Under the pieces are notes generated by a model. The model did no database searches and was not told where the DNA came from. It saw only the letters and a program-made list of their open reading frames with translations. Positions 27,594 through 35,674 of a stretch of DNA of 64,000 bases are shown here, piece by piece. The position numbers and the translations under genes were made by a program. Numbering within the stretch: position 1 is the first letter of the stretch; the number at the start of each line of letters is the position of its first letter. This DNA comes from Gemmobacter nectariphilus DSM 15620 (GTDB lineage: Bacteria > Pseudomonadota > Alphaproteobacteria > Rhodobacterales > Rhodobacteraceae): positions 124,001-188,000 of the forward strand of contig NZ_AUCM01000003.1 of the NCBI RefSeq assembly GCF_000429765.1. Direction: 5' to 3'.

Positions 27594-28690
27594 CGGGGGG
27601 CTCCTTCATGGGCGGGCAGAAAGCGCAGGCCGGCACGGGCGACCAGCACGGCAAGGACGATCCGCACCAGATGGTGCAGCGTGACATAGACCGCCGAGAG
27701 CTGCAGCGAAATGGCGACCAGCGCCATTTCGCTGATCCCGCCGGGGGCAAAGGCCAGGATGACGGCCGAGGCCGGTTCCTTGACCGGGCCGGACAGTGCG
27801 ATGGCAATGGCCATCGCGATCAGCATCGAGGCGGCAATCGCCACCGTGGACAGGCGGATCGCCAGCCACAGCCGGCGCAGCTCCAGCCCGGCAAAGCGGG
27901 TGCCCAGCGTGGTGCCGACCACCCATTGCGTGACGACGATCATCCACGCGGGCGGCGTCGCCTGTGTCAGCCCCGAGGCATGGGCCAGCGCCGAGAGCAG
28001 CAGCGGCCCCGACAGGACGGCGGCCGGAAAGTTCAGCCGTTGTGCCCCAAGATAGCCGATGACCCCGGCGCCCAGCAGGATCAGACCGTCGTGCCAGCCC
28101 AGCGGCAGGCGCGCGCCGGGCAAGGTGACGCCCGATCCGCTGCCGACGGCATGGCCGGTGACCAGCGAAAAGCTCATGGGGACCAGCACGATGCACAGGA
28201 TCAGCCGCAGGAATTGCAGCATCACCAGCATCTGCATTTCGGCGCCCTGTTTCTCGCCCATGTCCAGCGCCTCGATGAAACCGCCGGGCATGGCGGCGAA
28301 AAAGGCGGTGGGCGGGTCGATGCGGCCAAGGCGGCGGTAGATGTGATAGGACGCCCAGTGCGCCAGCGGCACAAAGGCCAGCACCGCCAGCATGGTGGGC
28401 CACCAGTGCAGCGCCTGGGCGATGAAATCGGCCGGAAAGCTGCCCCCGATCGACACGCCAATGATCGGGATCAGCGCATAGCGCCAGTGCGGCGGCACAC
28501 CGGGCAGCGCGCCGAACAGATGGACCCGCGCGGTTGCCGCCAGCGCCACGCTGATCATCGCCCCCAGCAGCACACCCAGCGGAAGACCCGCAGCCCAGCC
28601 TGCCAGCCCCCCTGCCGCGCCAAGCGCGAAGGTCGCCAGCACGGGGGGCAGCCGGTGCCCCCGCATCAGTCCAGAACGCCAGTCGGCCAT
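27590..28690 (-). CDS. AbrB-family (PF05145-type) integral membrane protein
   Basis: A 366-residue protein of about ten hydrophobic segments arranged as two similar halves. Each half carries a motif like FAAMPGGFIEALDMGEK and FAPGGISEMALVAI (PGG-x-E-x-AL). This matches the duplicated membrane family annotated as AbrB or putative ammonia monooxygenase, labels that are historical; a transport role is likelier but unproven. AAAGGA precedes the ATG at 28690. It is first in a two-gene operon with the CoA-transferase, suggesting uptake of an organic acid that is then activated (inference). Confidence 0.8.
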   Translation of the reverse strand: MADWRSGLMRGHRLPPVLATFALGAAGGLAGWAAGLPLGVLLGAMISVALAATARVHLFGALPGVPPHWRYALIPIIGVSIGGSFPADFIAQALHWWPTMLAVLAFVPLAHWASYHIYRRLGRIDPPTAFFAAMPGGFIEALDMGEKQGAEMQMLVMLQFLRLILCIVLVPMSFSLVTGHAVGSGSGVTLPGARLPLGWHDGLILLGAGVIGYLGAQRLNFPAAVLSGPLLLSALAHASGLTQATPPAWMIVVTQWVVGTTLGTRFAGLELRRLWLAIRLSTVAIAASMLIAMAIAIALSGPVKEPASAVILAFAPGGISEMALVAISLQLSAVYVTLHHLVRIVLAVLVARAGLRFLPAHEGAPR

Positions 28691-28833
28691 GCGCGGTCCT
28701 TTCGGGCGCAAAGCATCATCAACCGCAAGGAAGTGCAAGGGCTGTCAGTGCGCTGGCGCCGGTCTGGGGTGCCTCGGGCGGGAGGTCGGGCGCAGGGGGG
28801 CGCCCCGGCCCGTGCCGGACGCGGGGGCGCGAC

Positions 28834-29037
28834 TTACCAGTGCGGCGGGCGCTGATCGGCCAGCGGGATCGCGCCGCCTTCGGCCTCGCGCTCGGCCTCG
28901 CGTTCCATCAGCAGGCCGACGCGCCGGTTCAGCGTGTCGATCTCGCGCGATTGGCGGGCAACGATGTCGGACAGATCCTCGACTGTGCGGGTCAGGTGGG
29001 CGACAAGGATTTCAAGCTGGGTCAGGCGGTCTTGCAT
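28834..29037 (-). CDS. slyX: SlyX family protein
   Basis: A 67-residue coiled-coil protein: MQDRLTQLEILVAHLTRTVE then DLSDIVARQSREIDTLNRRV, followed by a Pro-rich end PPHW. These are SlyX traits; the molecular role of SlyX is unknown. A longer in-frame start at 29088 would add 17 Pro-rich residues unlike the family, so 29037 is preferred. It stands alone, with 140-195 bp gaps on both sides that hold only G/C-rich hairpins. Confidence 0.85.
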   Translation of the reverse strand: MQDRLTQLEILVAHLTRTVEDLSDIVARQSREIDTLNRRVGLLMEREAEREAEGGAIPLADQRPPHW

Positions 29038-29232
29038 GCTGGGGCCCCTGGGCAAAGACGGAAGCGCCGGGGCAGCCCCCGGCACCAAGTGAATCCCGAT
29101 CCGGTCATGCCCGGCTCGTCATGCCCCGGATCCCTTCGGGACAGGCCGCAGGCACTCCGGGGGCGCCCCGGCAGGGCGCGGCGTTCGGGCCTGCCCCCCG
29201 GTTTGCGCCAAAGGGGCAGAGGCGGCAAAGGA

Positions 29233-30264
29233 TCAGGCCGGATCGGCCCCGATGCGCACCAGTTGCTTGCCATCGTTCTTGCCCTGCAGCAGCCCCATGA
29301 AGGCGGCGGGCGCGTTGTCCAGCCCTTCGGCGATGGTCTCGCGCCAGCGGATCTCGCCGGCGGCGACCAGGGGCTGCACCTCGGCCAGGAATTCCGGGGT
29401 ATGGGCGTAGTGGTCAAAGACGATGAACCCCTCGATCCGCAGGCGGCGGGTCAGGATGGTGCGCCACACGGGCGGCAGGGGCGGCGGATTGTCGACGCCC
29501 GAATACCAGGCGATGGTGCCGCAAACGGCGATGCGGCCATGGATGTTCATCCGGGGCAGCACGGCCTCGAGCGTCTTGCCGCCGACATTCTCGAAATAGA
29601 CATCGACGCCATCGGGCGCGGCTTCCCTGATCTGGTCCGAAAGCGCGCGCGCATCGGGCGCCGCACGGTGATCAAGGCAGACGTGGCAGCCGTATTCGGC
29701 CACGGCGCGGGCGCATTTGTCCGGCCCGCCTGCGACGCCGATCACCCGCATCCCCTTGCGCCGGGCCAGCTGGGCGGCAAGGCTGCCGACCGCGCCGGTC
29801 GCGGCCGAGACGACGATGGTTTCCCCCGCCTTGGCCTGTGCGATCCGGTTAAGGCCGGTCCAGGCCGTCATGCCGGGCATGCCCAGCACGCCCAGCCAGG
29901 CGGCCAGCGGCGCGGCCGCCGGGTCGATGCGCTTGACCTCGGAGACGGGGACCAGCGCATGTTCGGCCCAGGCCATCCGCCCTTCGACCAGATCGCCGGG
30001 CTTGAGCCCCGCATCGCCCGAGGCGATCACCTCGGCCACGCAGCCCGCAGTCATCGGGGCGCCCACCTCGATGGGCGGGACATAGGATTTCGCCGCGCTC
30101 ATCCGCCCGCGCATATAGGGGTCGAGCGACATCCAGATCACCCGCACCAGAACCTCGCCGGGGCCAGGCGCAGGCAGGGTGGTCTGTTCCATGCGGAAGT
30201 TTTCCGGCCCTGGTTCGGCCTCGGGCCGCGAGGCCAGGACGATCTGGCGGGTTTGCTGGGTCAT
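29233..30264 (-). CDS. NADP-dependent oxidoreductase, zinc-free MDR family (CurA/leukotriene B4 dehydrogenase-like)
   Basis: A 343-residue medium-chain reductase of the type that reduces double bonds of alpha,beta-unsaturated carbonyls with NADPH. MSLDPYMRGRM near residue 45 and ENVGGKTLEAVLPRMNIHGR near residue 235 are hallmarks; the cofactor loop is SAATGAVGSLAAQLA. No zinc-binding Cys/His set is present. It is translationally coupled (4-nt overlap) to the FAD dehydrogenase upstream. The true substrate is unknown. Confidence 0.9.
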   Translation of the reverse strand: MTQQTRQIVLASRPEAEPGPENFRMEQTTLPAPGPGEVLVRVIWMSLDPYMRGRMSAAKSYVPPIEVGAPMTAGCVAEVIASGDAGLKPGDLVEGRMAWAEHALVPVSEVKRIDPAAAPLAAWLGVLGMPGMTAWTGLNRIAQAKAGETIVVSAATGAVGSLAAQLARRKGMRVIGVAGGPDKCARAVAEYGCHVCLDHRAAPDARALSDQIREAAPDGVDVYFENVGGKTLEAVLPRMNIHGRIAVCGTIAWYSGVDNPPPLPPVWRTILTRRLRIEGFIVFDHYAHTPEFLAEVQPLVAAGEIRWRETIAEGLDNAPAAFMGLLQGKNDGKQLVRIGADPA

Positions 30265-31685
30265 GCGCGCGTCTCCTCGGTCGCATCCGGCAAGATCTTG
30301 CCGGGGTTCATCAGGTTCAGGGGATCAAAGGCCGCCTTGATCGCCCGCATCATTTCCAGCGCCAGCGGATCCTTGCGCCGGCGCATCGAGGACAGCTTGG
30401 ACAGCCCGATCCCGTGCTCGGCCGAAAAGCTGCCGTTCAGTTCTGCGACCACATCCTCGATGGCCGCGCGGATCGCGTCCATCAGCTCGGCCCCATCCTG
30501 CGAGGGGAACACGGTATAGTGCAGATTGCCATCGCCCAGATGCGCGACGGTCAGATCGGTGGCATTGGGGTCCAGCGCGGCCAGCCGCACGGGCATGCGG
30601 GTCAGGAAATCCTGCACCCGGTCCAGCGGCACGCAGACATCGGTATCGACCACCGGCCCATGGGTCAGCGCAAGTTCCGCCGCCGCCTCGCGCCGGGCCC
30701 ACATGGTGGCGCGCTGTGCCTCGGTCCGGGCAACGACGGCGTCAAGGACATGGCCGTCCTCCATCAGGCTGGCCAGCGTGTCTTCCAGCAGATCGACCAG
30801 CGGGATGGACCCGTCGGGGCGCGGCTCGGTATCGCGCGGGGCGGTGGCGCCCAGCTCGACCAGAATGGTCACCTCGTGGCGCGGGGTGAAAGGCTGGCCC
30901 AGATCGGGGCGAATGGTGGCCAGCCGGTCCATGTAACCGCCGGGCATGAACTCATAGGCCTCGACCAGACCGCCCGTCACCTCTTGCAGCCGGTTCAGGA
31001 CCGACAGCGCCGCCGCAAGCGAGGGGGCGGCCAGGGTCGCCGTGGCATGGGCGCGGGGGGCCGGGACCAGCTTCATCGTGGCCGCCGTGATGATGCCCAG
31101 CGTGCCTTCGGCGCCGATGAACAGATCCTTCAGCGCATAGCCGGAATTGTCCTTGTGCAGCTCTTGCATCAGGTTCAGCACCCGGCCATCGGGCAGCACC
31201 ACTTCCAGCCCCAGGCACAGCCCGCGGGTGGATCCATAGCGCAGCACGTTGGACCCCCCGGCATTGGTCGACAGCGCGCCGCCCAGCATGGCCGATCCGC
31301 GCGCGCCGAACCACAGCGGGAACAGCAGGTCCTGTTCGGCCGCCGCATCGTGCAGGCGGGCCAGCACGACGCCGGCCTCGGCCACCACGATACGCGCCTC
31401 GGGCTTCAGCGCGCGGATCCGGGTCATGCGTTCCAGCGACAGCATCAGGGCGCCGGGCGCCTTGGTGCCGCCCACAAGGCCGGTATTGCCGGCGACCGGA
31501 ACCACCGGCACCCGCGCCTCGTGGGCGGTGGCCATGACGGCGGCAACCTCGGCCGTCGATCCGGGGCGCACCACGGCCAGCGGCGACCAGCTGTAGGCGC
31601 CGGTCCAGTCGCGGCCATAGCGCGCGGCATCCTCGCCGGTCAGCACATTGCCTGCGCCGGTAATGGCGCGCAGACGGTCGAGCAT
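30261..31685 (-). CDS. FAD-binding oxidase/dehydrogenase (D-2-hydroxyacid dehydrogenase, GlcD-like)
   Basis: A 474-residue VAO/PCMH-fold flavoenzyme. The FAD region reads VVPVAGNTGLVGGTKAPGAL; the GSNVLRYGSTRGLCLGLEVV and GAEGTLGIITAATMKL motifs follow. The C-terminal FAD-oxidase domain carries HLGDGNLHY (metal-binding in the D2HGDH group) and ends FSAEHGIGLSK...NPGKILP. Family members oxidise D-lactate, D-2-hydroxyglutarate or glycolate. It overlaps the MDR reductase by 4 nt. Confidence 0.9.
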   Translation of the reverse strand: MLDRLRAITGAGNVLTGEDAARYGRDWTGAYSWSPLAVVRPGSTAEVAAVMATAHEARVPVVPVAGNTGLVGGTKAPGALMLSLERMTRIRALKPEARIVVAEAGVVLARLHDAAAEQDLLFPLWFGARGSAMLGGALSTNAGGSNVLRYGSTRGLCLGLEVVLPDGRVLNLMQELHKDNSGYALKDLFIGAEGTLGIITAATMKLVPAPRAHATATLAAPSLAAALSVLNRLQEVTGGLVEAYEFMPGGYMDRLATIRPDLGQPFTPRHEVTILVELGATAPRDTEPRPDGSIPLVDLLEDTLASLMEDGHVLDAVVARTEAQRATMWARREAAAELALTHGPVVDTDVCVPLDRVQDFLTRMPVRLAALDPNATDLTVAHLGDGNLHYTVFPSQDGAELMDAIRAAIEDVVAELNGSFSAEHGIGLSKLSSMRRRKDPLALEMMRAIKAAFDPLNLMNPGKILPDATEETRA

Positions 31686-31746
31686 CCTGTCCCCCGTTTC
31701 CTGAACGGCGGCATCCTTGCCGATCCGGCCGCCGGATGCCAGAGCC

Positions 31747-32436
31747 TTACTGCCCGCGCGCCTGGTCCAGCAGCTCGATCACCCGGGGCCCAAGGGTCGC
31801 GACAATCCTGGCCACGCCCTCGCGGTTGGGGTGGATGCCATCGGCTTGCAGGTATTTCTGCATCGTCGCGGCATCGTCGCCCCCCTCGCGCAAGGGGGAC
31901 AGGAAGCTGGGCGCCAGCAAGACCCCATGCGTTGCGGCCAGTTCGGGGTAGATCGCGTCGAACTGCTGGCGATAGTCGGGGCCATAATTGCCCGGCGCAT
32001 CCATGGCGACCAGCAGGACCGGCAACTGGCGCTCGCCAGCCTTTGCCAGAATCGCATCCAGATTGGCGCGGCTGACCGCCGGATCAAGGCCGCGCAGCAC
32101 GTCGTTGCCGCCCAGCGTGACGATCATCGCATCGGCGGGTTCCGCCAGCGTCCAGTCCAGCCGCGACAGCCCGCCCGCCGTGGTATCGCCCGAAACGCCG
32201 GCATTGTTGATCACCACATCGCGGCCCTGATCTGCCAGCCAGCGGGCCAGCTGGGGCACGAACCCATCGCCTTCGGGCAGGCCATAACCCTGCGTCAGGC
32301 TGTCGCCCAGGGCGACAAGGCGCTGCGGATCGGCCACAGCTGGCGCGCCAAACGCCAGCGAGAGGTTGAGAACCACCAGCGCCGCCCCATATCGGACGGA
32401 ACGGAGAACGGACAGGATGGGGCTTATGGGCGACAC
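31747..32436 (-). CDS. Secreted SGNH-family arylesterase / lysophospholipase-like (TesA family)
   Basis: It has 229 residues when read from a GTG start at 32436, which has AAGGAA 7 nt upstream. A signal peptide covers about residues 1-37 (VSPISPILSVLRSVRYGAAL to AVADPQ), so it is exported. SGNH blocks: GDSLTQGYG, the Gly-containing GVSGDTT, GGNDVLRG, and D-x-x-H in ADGIHPNREG. The longer open frame to 32688 runs antisense through ybbA and is not coding. It is divergent to, and overlaps by 20 bp, the ybbA 5' end. Confidence 0.9.
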   Translation of the reverse strand: MSPISPILSVLRSVRYGAALVVLNLSLAFGAPAVADPQRLVALGDSLTQGYGLPEGDGFVPQLARWLADQGRDVVINNAGVSGDTTAGGLSRLDWTLAEPADAMIVTLGGNDVLRGLDPAVSRANLDAILAKAGERQLPVLLVAMDAPGNYGPDYRQQFDAIYPELAATHGVLLAPSFLSPLREGGDDAATMQKYLQADGIHPNREGVARIVATLGPRVIELLDQARGQ

Positions 32437-33109
32437 GGTGCTTTCCTTGCGGGATGCGCGGCTGGTGCTGGACGGCAATGCCGGTCCGGTGGAAATTCTC
32501 AAGGGCATCACGCTGGATGTCGGCCAAGGTGAAACATTGGGGCTGGTCGGGCCGTCCGGGTCTGGCAAATCGTCACTCCTCATGCTGATGGGCGGGCTGG
32601 AACGCGCCACCGGGGGGCAGGTTCTGGCGCTGGGCCAGGACCTGACAACGATGGACGAGGACCGGCTTGCCCGGTTCCGCATGGCCAATATGGGGGTGGT
32701 GTTTCAGTCCTTCCACCTCATTCCCACCATGACGGCGCTGGAAAACGTCGCGGTGCCGCTGGAACTGGCCGGTGTCGCGGATGCCTTCGATCGCGCGGCG
32801 GCGGAACTTGACGCGGTCGGCCTTGGCCGCCGGGCCGGGCATTACCCGGCCCAGATGTCGGGGGGCGAACAACAGCGCGTGGCCCTGGCCCGTGCGGCCG
32901 TGGTGCGCCCGCGCATCCTGCTGGCCGACGAGCCGACGGGCAATCTTGACGGGGTCAACGGAGCGGCGATCATGGACCTGCTGTTCGGCCTGCGCGACAG
33001 GCACGGGGCGACGCTGGTTCTGGTCACCCATGCGCGCGAGCTGGCCGACCGCTGCGATCGTGTGGTGCGGCTGGTCGACGGACGGATCGCCGATCCCGTG
33101 CCCGCCTGA
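32417..33109 (+). CDS. ABC transporter ATP-binding protein, LolD/YbbA type
   Basis: A 230-residue ATPase. Walker A is GPSGSGKSS, the signature is MSGGEQQRVALARA, and Walker B is ILLADEPTGNLDG, the LolD/MacB/YbbA form. Relatives pair with a large FtsX-type permease (YbbP) encoded just downstream; none is present here, as the gene is followed by repeats and a cobalamin riboswitch. GGAGAA lies 8 nt before the ATG at 32417; the ATG at 32426 is also possible. It is divergent to the arylesterase gene, the same neighbour as in E. coli (tesA-ybbA). Confidence 0.88.
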   Translation: MGLMGDTVLSLRDARLVLDGNAGPVEILKGITLDVGQGETLGLVGPSGSGKSSLLMLMGGLERATGGQVLALGQDLTTMDEDRLARFRMANMGVVFQSFHLIPTMTALENVAVPLELAGVADAFDRAAAELDAVGLGRRAGHYPAQMSGGEQQRVALARAAVVRPRILLADEPTGNLDGVNGAAIMDLLFGLRDRHGATLVLVTHARELADRCDRVVRLVDGRIADPVPA

Positions 33110-33176
33110 GCGGCGATTGCCCGCCCGCCACACAGCTGACCCCGACCATCGCGCAGCGGCGCGTGCCTCGCCTTTC

Positions 33177-33402
33177 GCTGCCCGTCTTTCGCCTTGATCC
33201 AAATATCCCGGGGGGCAGGCGAGTGCGTCTCGGGGGGCGATTCGGTGCCTCGGGGGGCTGGCCCCCCGCCGCGCGCGGCCTCCAGATGCACCAGATGCGC
33301 GGCGTCCGGCTAGTTTTGGCCGGGCAGGGGGGGCCAGCCCCCCAAGGCGCGTTCCGCGCCTTTCCCCCCGGGATATTTGGATCAAGGCGAAAGACGGGCA
33401 GC
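33177..33402. repeat. 226-bp element: two inverted family A repeats with perfect 39-bp ends
   Basis: Left arm 33177-33215 and right arm 33364-33402 are exact reverse complements over 39 bp, including CTTTCGCCTTGATCCAAATA. Inside the right copy lie hairpin GGGGGG/CCCCCC (33328-33343) and AAGGCGCG-TTC-CGCGCCTT (33344-33362). The left copy keeps the G-rich hairpin (33252-33267) but its middle hairpin has decayed. The arrangement looks like a non-autonomous (MITE-like) element or a head-to-head duplication. It occupies most of the gap between ybbA and the riboswitch. Confidence 0.85.
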
Positions 33403-33448
33403 CCATTCCCTTTGCCCCGGTTTGCCGAGGCGGCGCGCGCGCGTGCCC

Positions 33449-33476
33449 TTGACACCTTGGGCGGTTCGCCTATTCA
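33449..33476 (+). promoter_or_regulatory. Possible promoter of the cobalamin operon
   Basis: A perfect TTGACA (33449-33454), a 16-bp spacer and TATTCA (33471-33476) lie just upstream of the riboswitch aptamer. The predicted start near 33483 would leave out the 5' strand of the proposed P1 helix (33475-33480), so either P1 is shorter than I draw it or the real -10 lies slightly upstream. Confidence 0.4.
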
Positions 33477-33658
33477 GGTCGCACTTCGGTTCCGTCCGGT
33501 TCTCCGGCGGATGAAAAGGGAACGCGGTCCGGCCATCTGGCCCAATCCGCGGCTGCCCCCGCAACTGTAGGCGGTGAGCGACGGCCAGGAATGCCACTGG
33601 GGCGCAATGCTTCGGGAAGGTTGGCCAGAGCGATGACCCGCGAGCCAGGAGACCTGCC
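33475..33658 (+). promoter_or_regulatory. Cobalamin (AdoCbl) riboswitch
   Basis: Hallmarks in order: GATGAAAAGGGAAC (33511-33524) after GGTTCC, then GCTGCCCCCGCAACTGTA (33552-33569), GCCACTGG (33593-33600), GGGAAGG...CCAGAGCGATGACCCG, and the B12 box GCCAGGAGACCTGCC (33644-33658). A possible P1 pairs CAGGTC (33475-33480) with GACCTG (33651-33656). It precedes btuB by 150 nt and is expected to shut the btu operon when cobalamin is plentiful. Confidence 0.95.
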
Positions 33659-33690
33659 GAGGTGATCACCTTTCCGACGCGCGGGGTGCG

Positions 33691-33714
33691 CGGGCGGAGG
33701 CGGTAACCCGCCCG
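33691..33714 (+). promoter_or_regulatory. Hairpin in the riboswitch expression platform
   Basis: CGGGCGG (33691-33697) pairs with CCGCCCG (33708-33714), leaving a loop of ten bases. A self-complementary GGTGATCACC (33661-33670) lies just after the B12 box. No T-run follows, which suggests control of translation or Rho rather than an intrinsic terminator. Confidence 0.4.
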
Positions 33715-33807
33715 TGGTGACGCACTCACCGTCGGCGGGGGGCGTGCCTTCCAATGACATCTCGTCAAACCGGGCCCATGGGCCCGACCGGAACAGGACA
33801 GCCCGCC

Positions 33808-35673
33808 ATGCATCGTCAGGCCGCCTCCTTGATTGCCCTTCTTGCCGCAGCGCCCCTTGTGCAGGTCAGCGCCGCCAATGCCGAAACCGTCTTGCTGGAC
33901 GAGATCGTCCTGAGCGCCACCCGCAGCCCCGAGGAAGCCTCGCGCACCGGGGTGTCGATCTCTGTCGTGACGGCCGAGGATCTGGAAAAGGCTGGTGACA
34001 GCCAGCTGGCCGATTATCTGGCGCGCCTGCCGGGTGTGGGGGTCGTGCAGTCGGGGCCGGCGGGCACCACCGCCAGCCTGCGCATCCGCGGGGCCGAGCC
34101 GCGCTATGTCGCGGTCTATATCGACGGGATCCGGGTGGACGATCCCACGGGGATCGCGAATGAGTTCGATTTTGGCGCGCTGTCGACCGCCGATATCGGC
34201 CGGGTCGAGGTGCTGCGCGGCTCGCAATCGGCACTGTGGGGCAGCGCCGCGGTGGGCGGGGTGATCAACATCACCAGTCGCAAGGCGCTGAAGGACGGTC
34301 TGAGCCAGGAGGCCGCGATCGAAGGCGGCAGCCGTGGCACCATCGCGGCGCGCTATGCGCTGGGCTGGAAGACGGACAAGGTGGAGAGCTTTTTCACCCT
34401 GTCGCATCGGCGCACCGACGGATTTTCGGCCTATGACACCTTGCCGCGCACCCCGGGGCTGGAAGCCGACGGGATGGAAGCGACGCGGCTGTCGTTCGGC
34501 ACCCGCTACACGGTCAGCGAGACCTTTGCCTTTGGTGTTTCGGCCTTTGGCCAGACGACTGACAGCGAGTATGATGGCTGGGGCGCCGATGCGGCGAACT
34601 CCCAGAAGCGCCGCGAGTGGGGCGCGCGGCTTTTCGGGGAATGGGCAGTGGGCAATTCGACCCATGTGGTCGATATGACCCGCTACCGCGTGACGCGCGA
34701 TCAGTTCGCCGCCGGGGTGCCAAGCGGCAGCTTTGTCGGGGCGCGCACCGGGTTCAGCTATCAGGGCACTACTGAATTTTCCAATGCCTTCACGCTGGTC
34801 TATGGCGCGGACAGCATGAAGGAGACCGCCGTCAATGCCTCGTTGCCGGGCGGGGGCAGCACGCGGATTTCCGGGGTTTTCCTGCAGGGCCTGTTCCGGC
34901 CGGTCGAGACGCTGGACATCTCGGCCAGCCTGCGGCGCGACCATAATTCGCGCTTTGGCGGGCATGGCAGCGGGCGTGTCGCGTTGGCCTGGCAGGCAGC
35001 GCCGGGCCTTGTCCTGCGGGGCGCGGCCTCGACCGGGTTCCGGGCGCCCTCGCTTTACGAGCAACATGGCGATCCGACCTGGGGGATTGCCGGGAATGCC
35101 GCGCTGAGCCCGGAGAAAAGCCGCAGCTTCGAGATTGGCGCCGATTATGAATTCGCCGGCGGCGCGCGCTTTGGTCTGACGTTGTTCCATATCGATGTGG
35201 ACAATGCGATCACCTATTGCGGCATGTGGGCCAATGCCTGTGCGACCCCCTTGCCGGCCGGTTTCACCAACCTTTACGAAAATGTTGCGGGGCGGTCCAA
35301 ACGGCGCGGGCTTGAGCTGTCGGGGCGCACGGCGATTGGCGCGCGGGCCGATCTGGCGCTGGCCTATACCTATACCGATGCGCGCACCCCGGCGGGCGCG
35401 CAGCTGGCACGGGTGCCGCGGCACACGCTGGGGCTGACGCTGGATGCCAAGCTGTCTGACCGGCTGAGCGGCACGCTGGCGCTGCGCCATTCGGCGGGGC
35501 GCACGGATGTGGCCGATTTCACCGTGGTGAATGCGGCCCTTGGCTATGCGCTGACCCCGACGATGGATCTGAGCTTGCGGGTCGAGAACCTGCTCGACAC
35601 GGCCTATCAGACGGTTCCGGGCTATGGCACCTCGGGCCGGGCGGTCTATGTCGGCCTGAAGACACGCTTCTGA
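33808..35673 (+). CDS. btuB: TonB-dependent vitamin B12 receptor BtuB
   Basis: Outer-membrane transporter for cobalamins, energised by TonB. It has 621 residues. The signal peptide ends near SAANAET, a TonB-box-like DEIVLSAT follows, then the plug domain (SISVVTAEDLEKAG, RIRGAEPRYVAVYIDGIRVD, VEVLRGSQSALWGS) and a 22-strand barrel ending GLKTRF. The ATG at 33808 starts a normal signal peptide; an ATG at 33754 would add 18 unlikely residues. It is directly under the cobalamin riboswitch. btuF begins 1 nt after its stop. Confidence 0.93.
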   Translation: MHRQAASLIALLAAAPLVQVSAANAETVLLDEIVLSATRSPEEASRTGVSISVVTAEDLEKAGDSQLADYLARLPGVGVVQSGPAGTTASLRIRGAEPRYVAVYIDGIRVDDPTGIANEFDFGALSTADIGRVEVLRGSQSALWGSAAVGGVINITSRKALKDGLSQEAAIEGGSRGTIAARYALGWKTDKVESFFTLSHRRTDGFSAYDTLPRTPGLEADGMEATRLSFGTRYTVSETFAFGVSAFGQTTDSEYDGWGADAANSQKRREWGARLFGEWAVGNSTHVVDMTRYRVTRDQFAAGVPSGSFVGARTGFSYQGTTEFSNAFTLVYGADSMKETAVNASLPGGGSTRISGVFLQGLFRPVETLDISASLRRDHNSRFGGHGSGRVALAWQAAPGLVLRGAASTGFRAPSLYEQHGDPTWGIAGNAALSPEKSRSFEIGADYEFAGGARFGLTLFHIDVDNAITYCGMWANACATPLPAGFTNLYENVAGRSKRRGLELSGRTAIGARADLALAYTYTDARTPAGAQLARVPRHTLGLTLDAKLSDRLSGTLALRHSAGRTDVADFTVVNAALGYALTPTMDLSLRVENLLDTAYQTVPGYGTSGRAVYVGLKTRF

Positions 35674-35674
35674 G

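Noticed and set aside
32437-32688. N-terminal extension of the arylesterase
   Set aside because: The extension is antisense to ybbA, Ser/Arg/Pro-rich, and would bury the signal peptide. The GTG at 32436 with AAGGAA explains the start.
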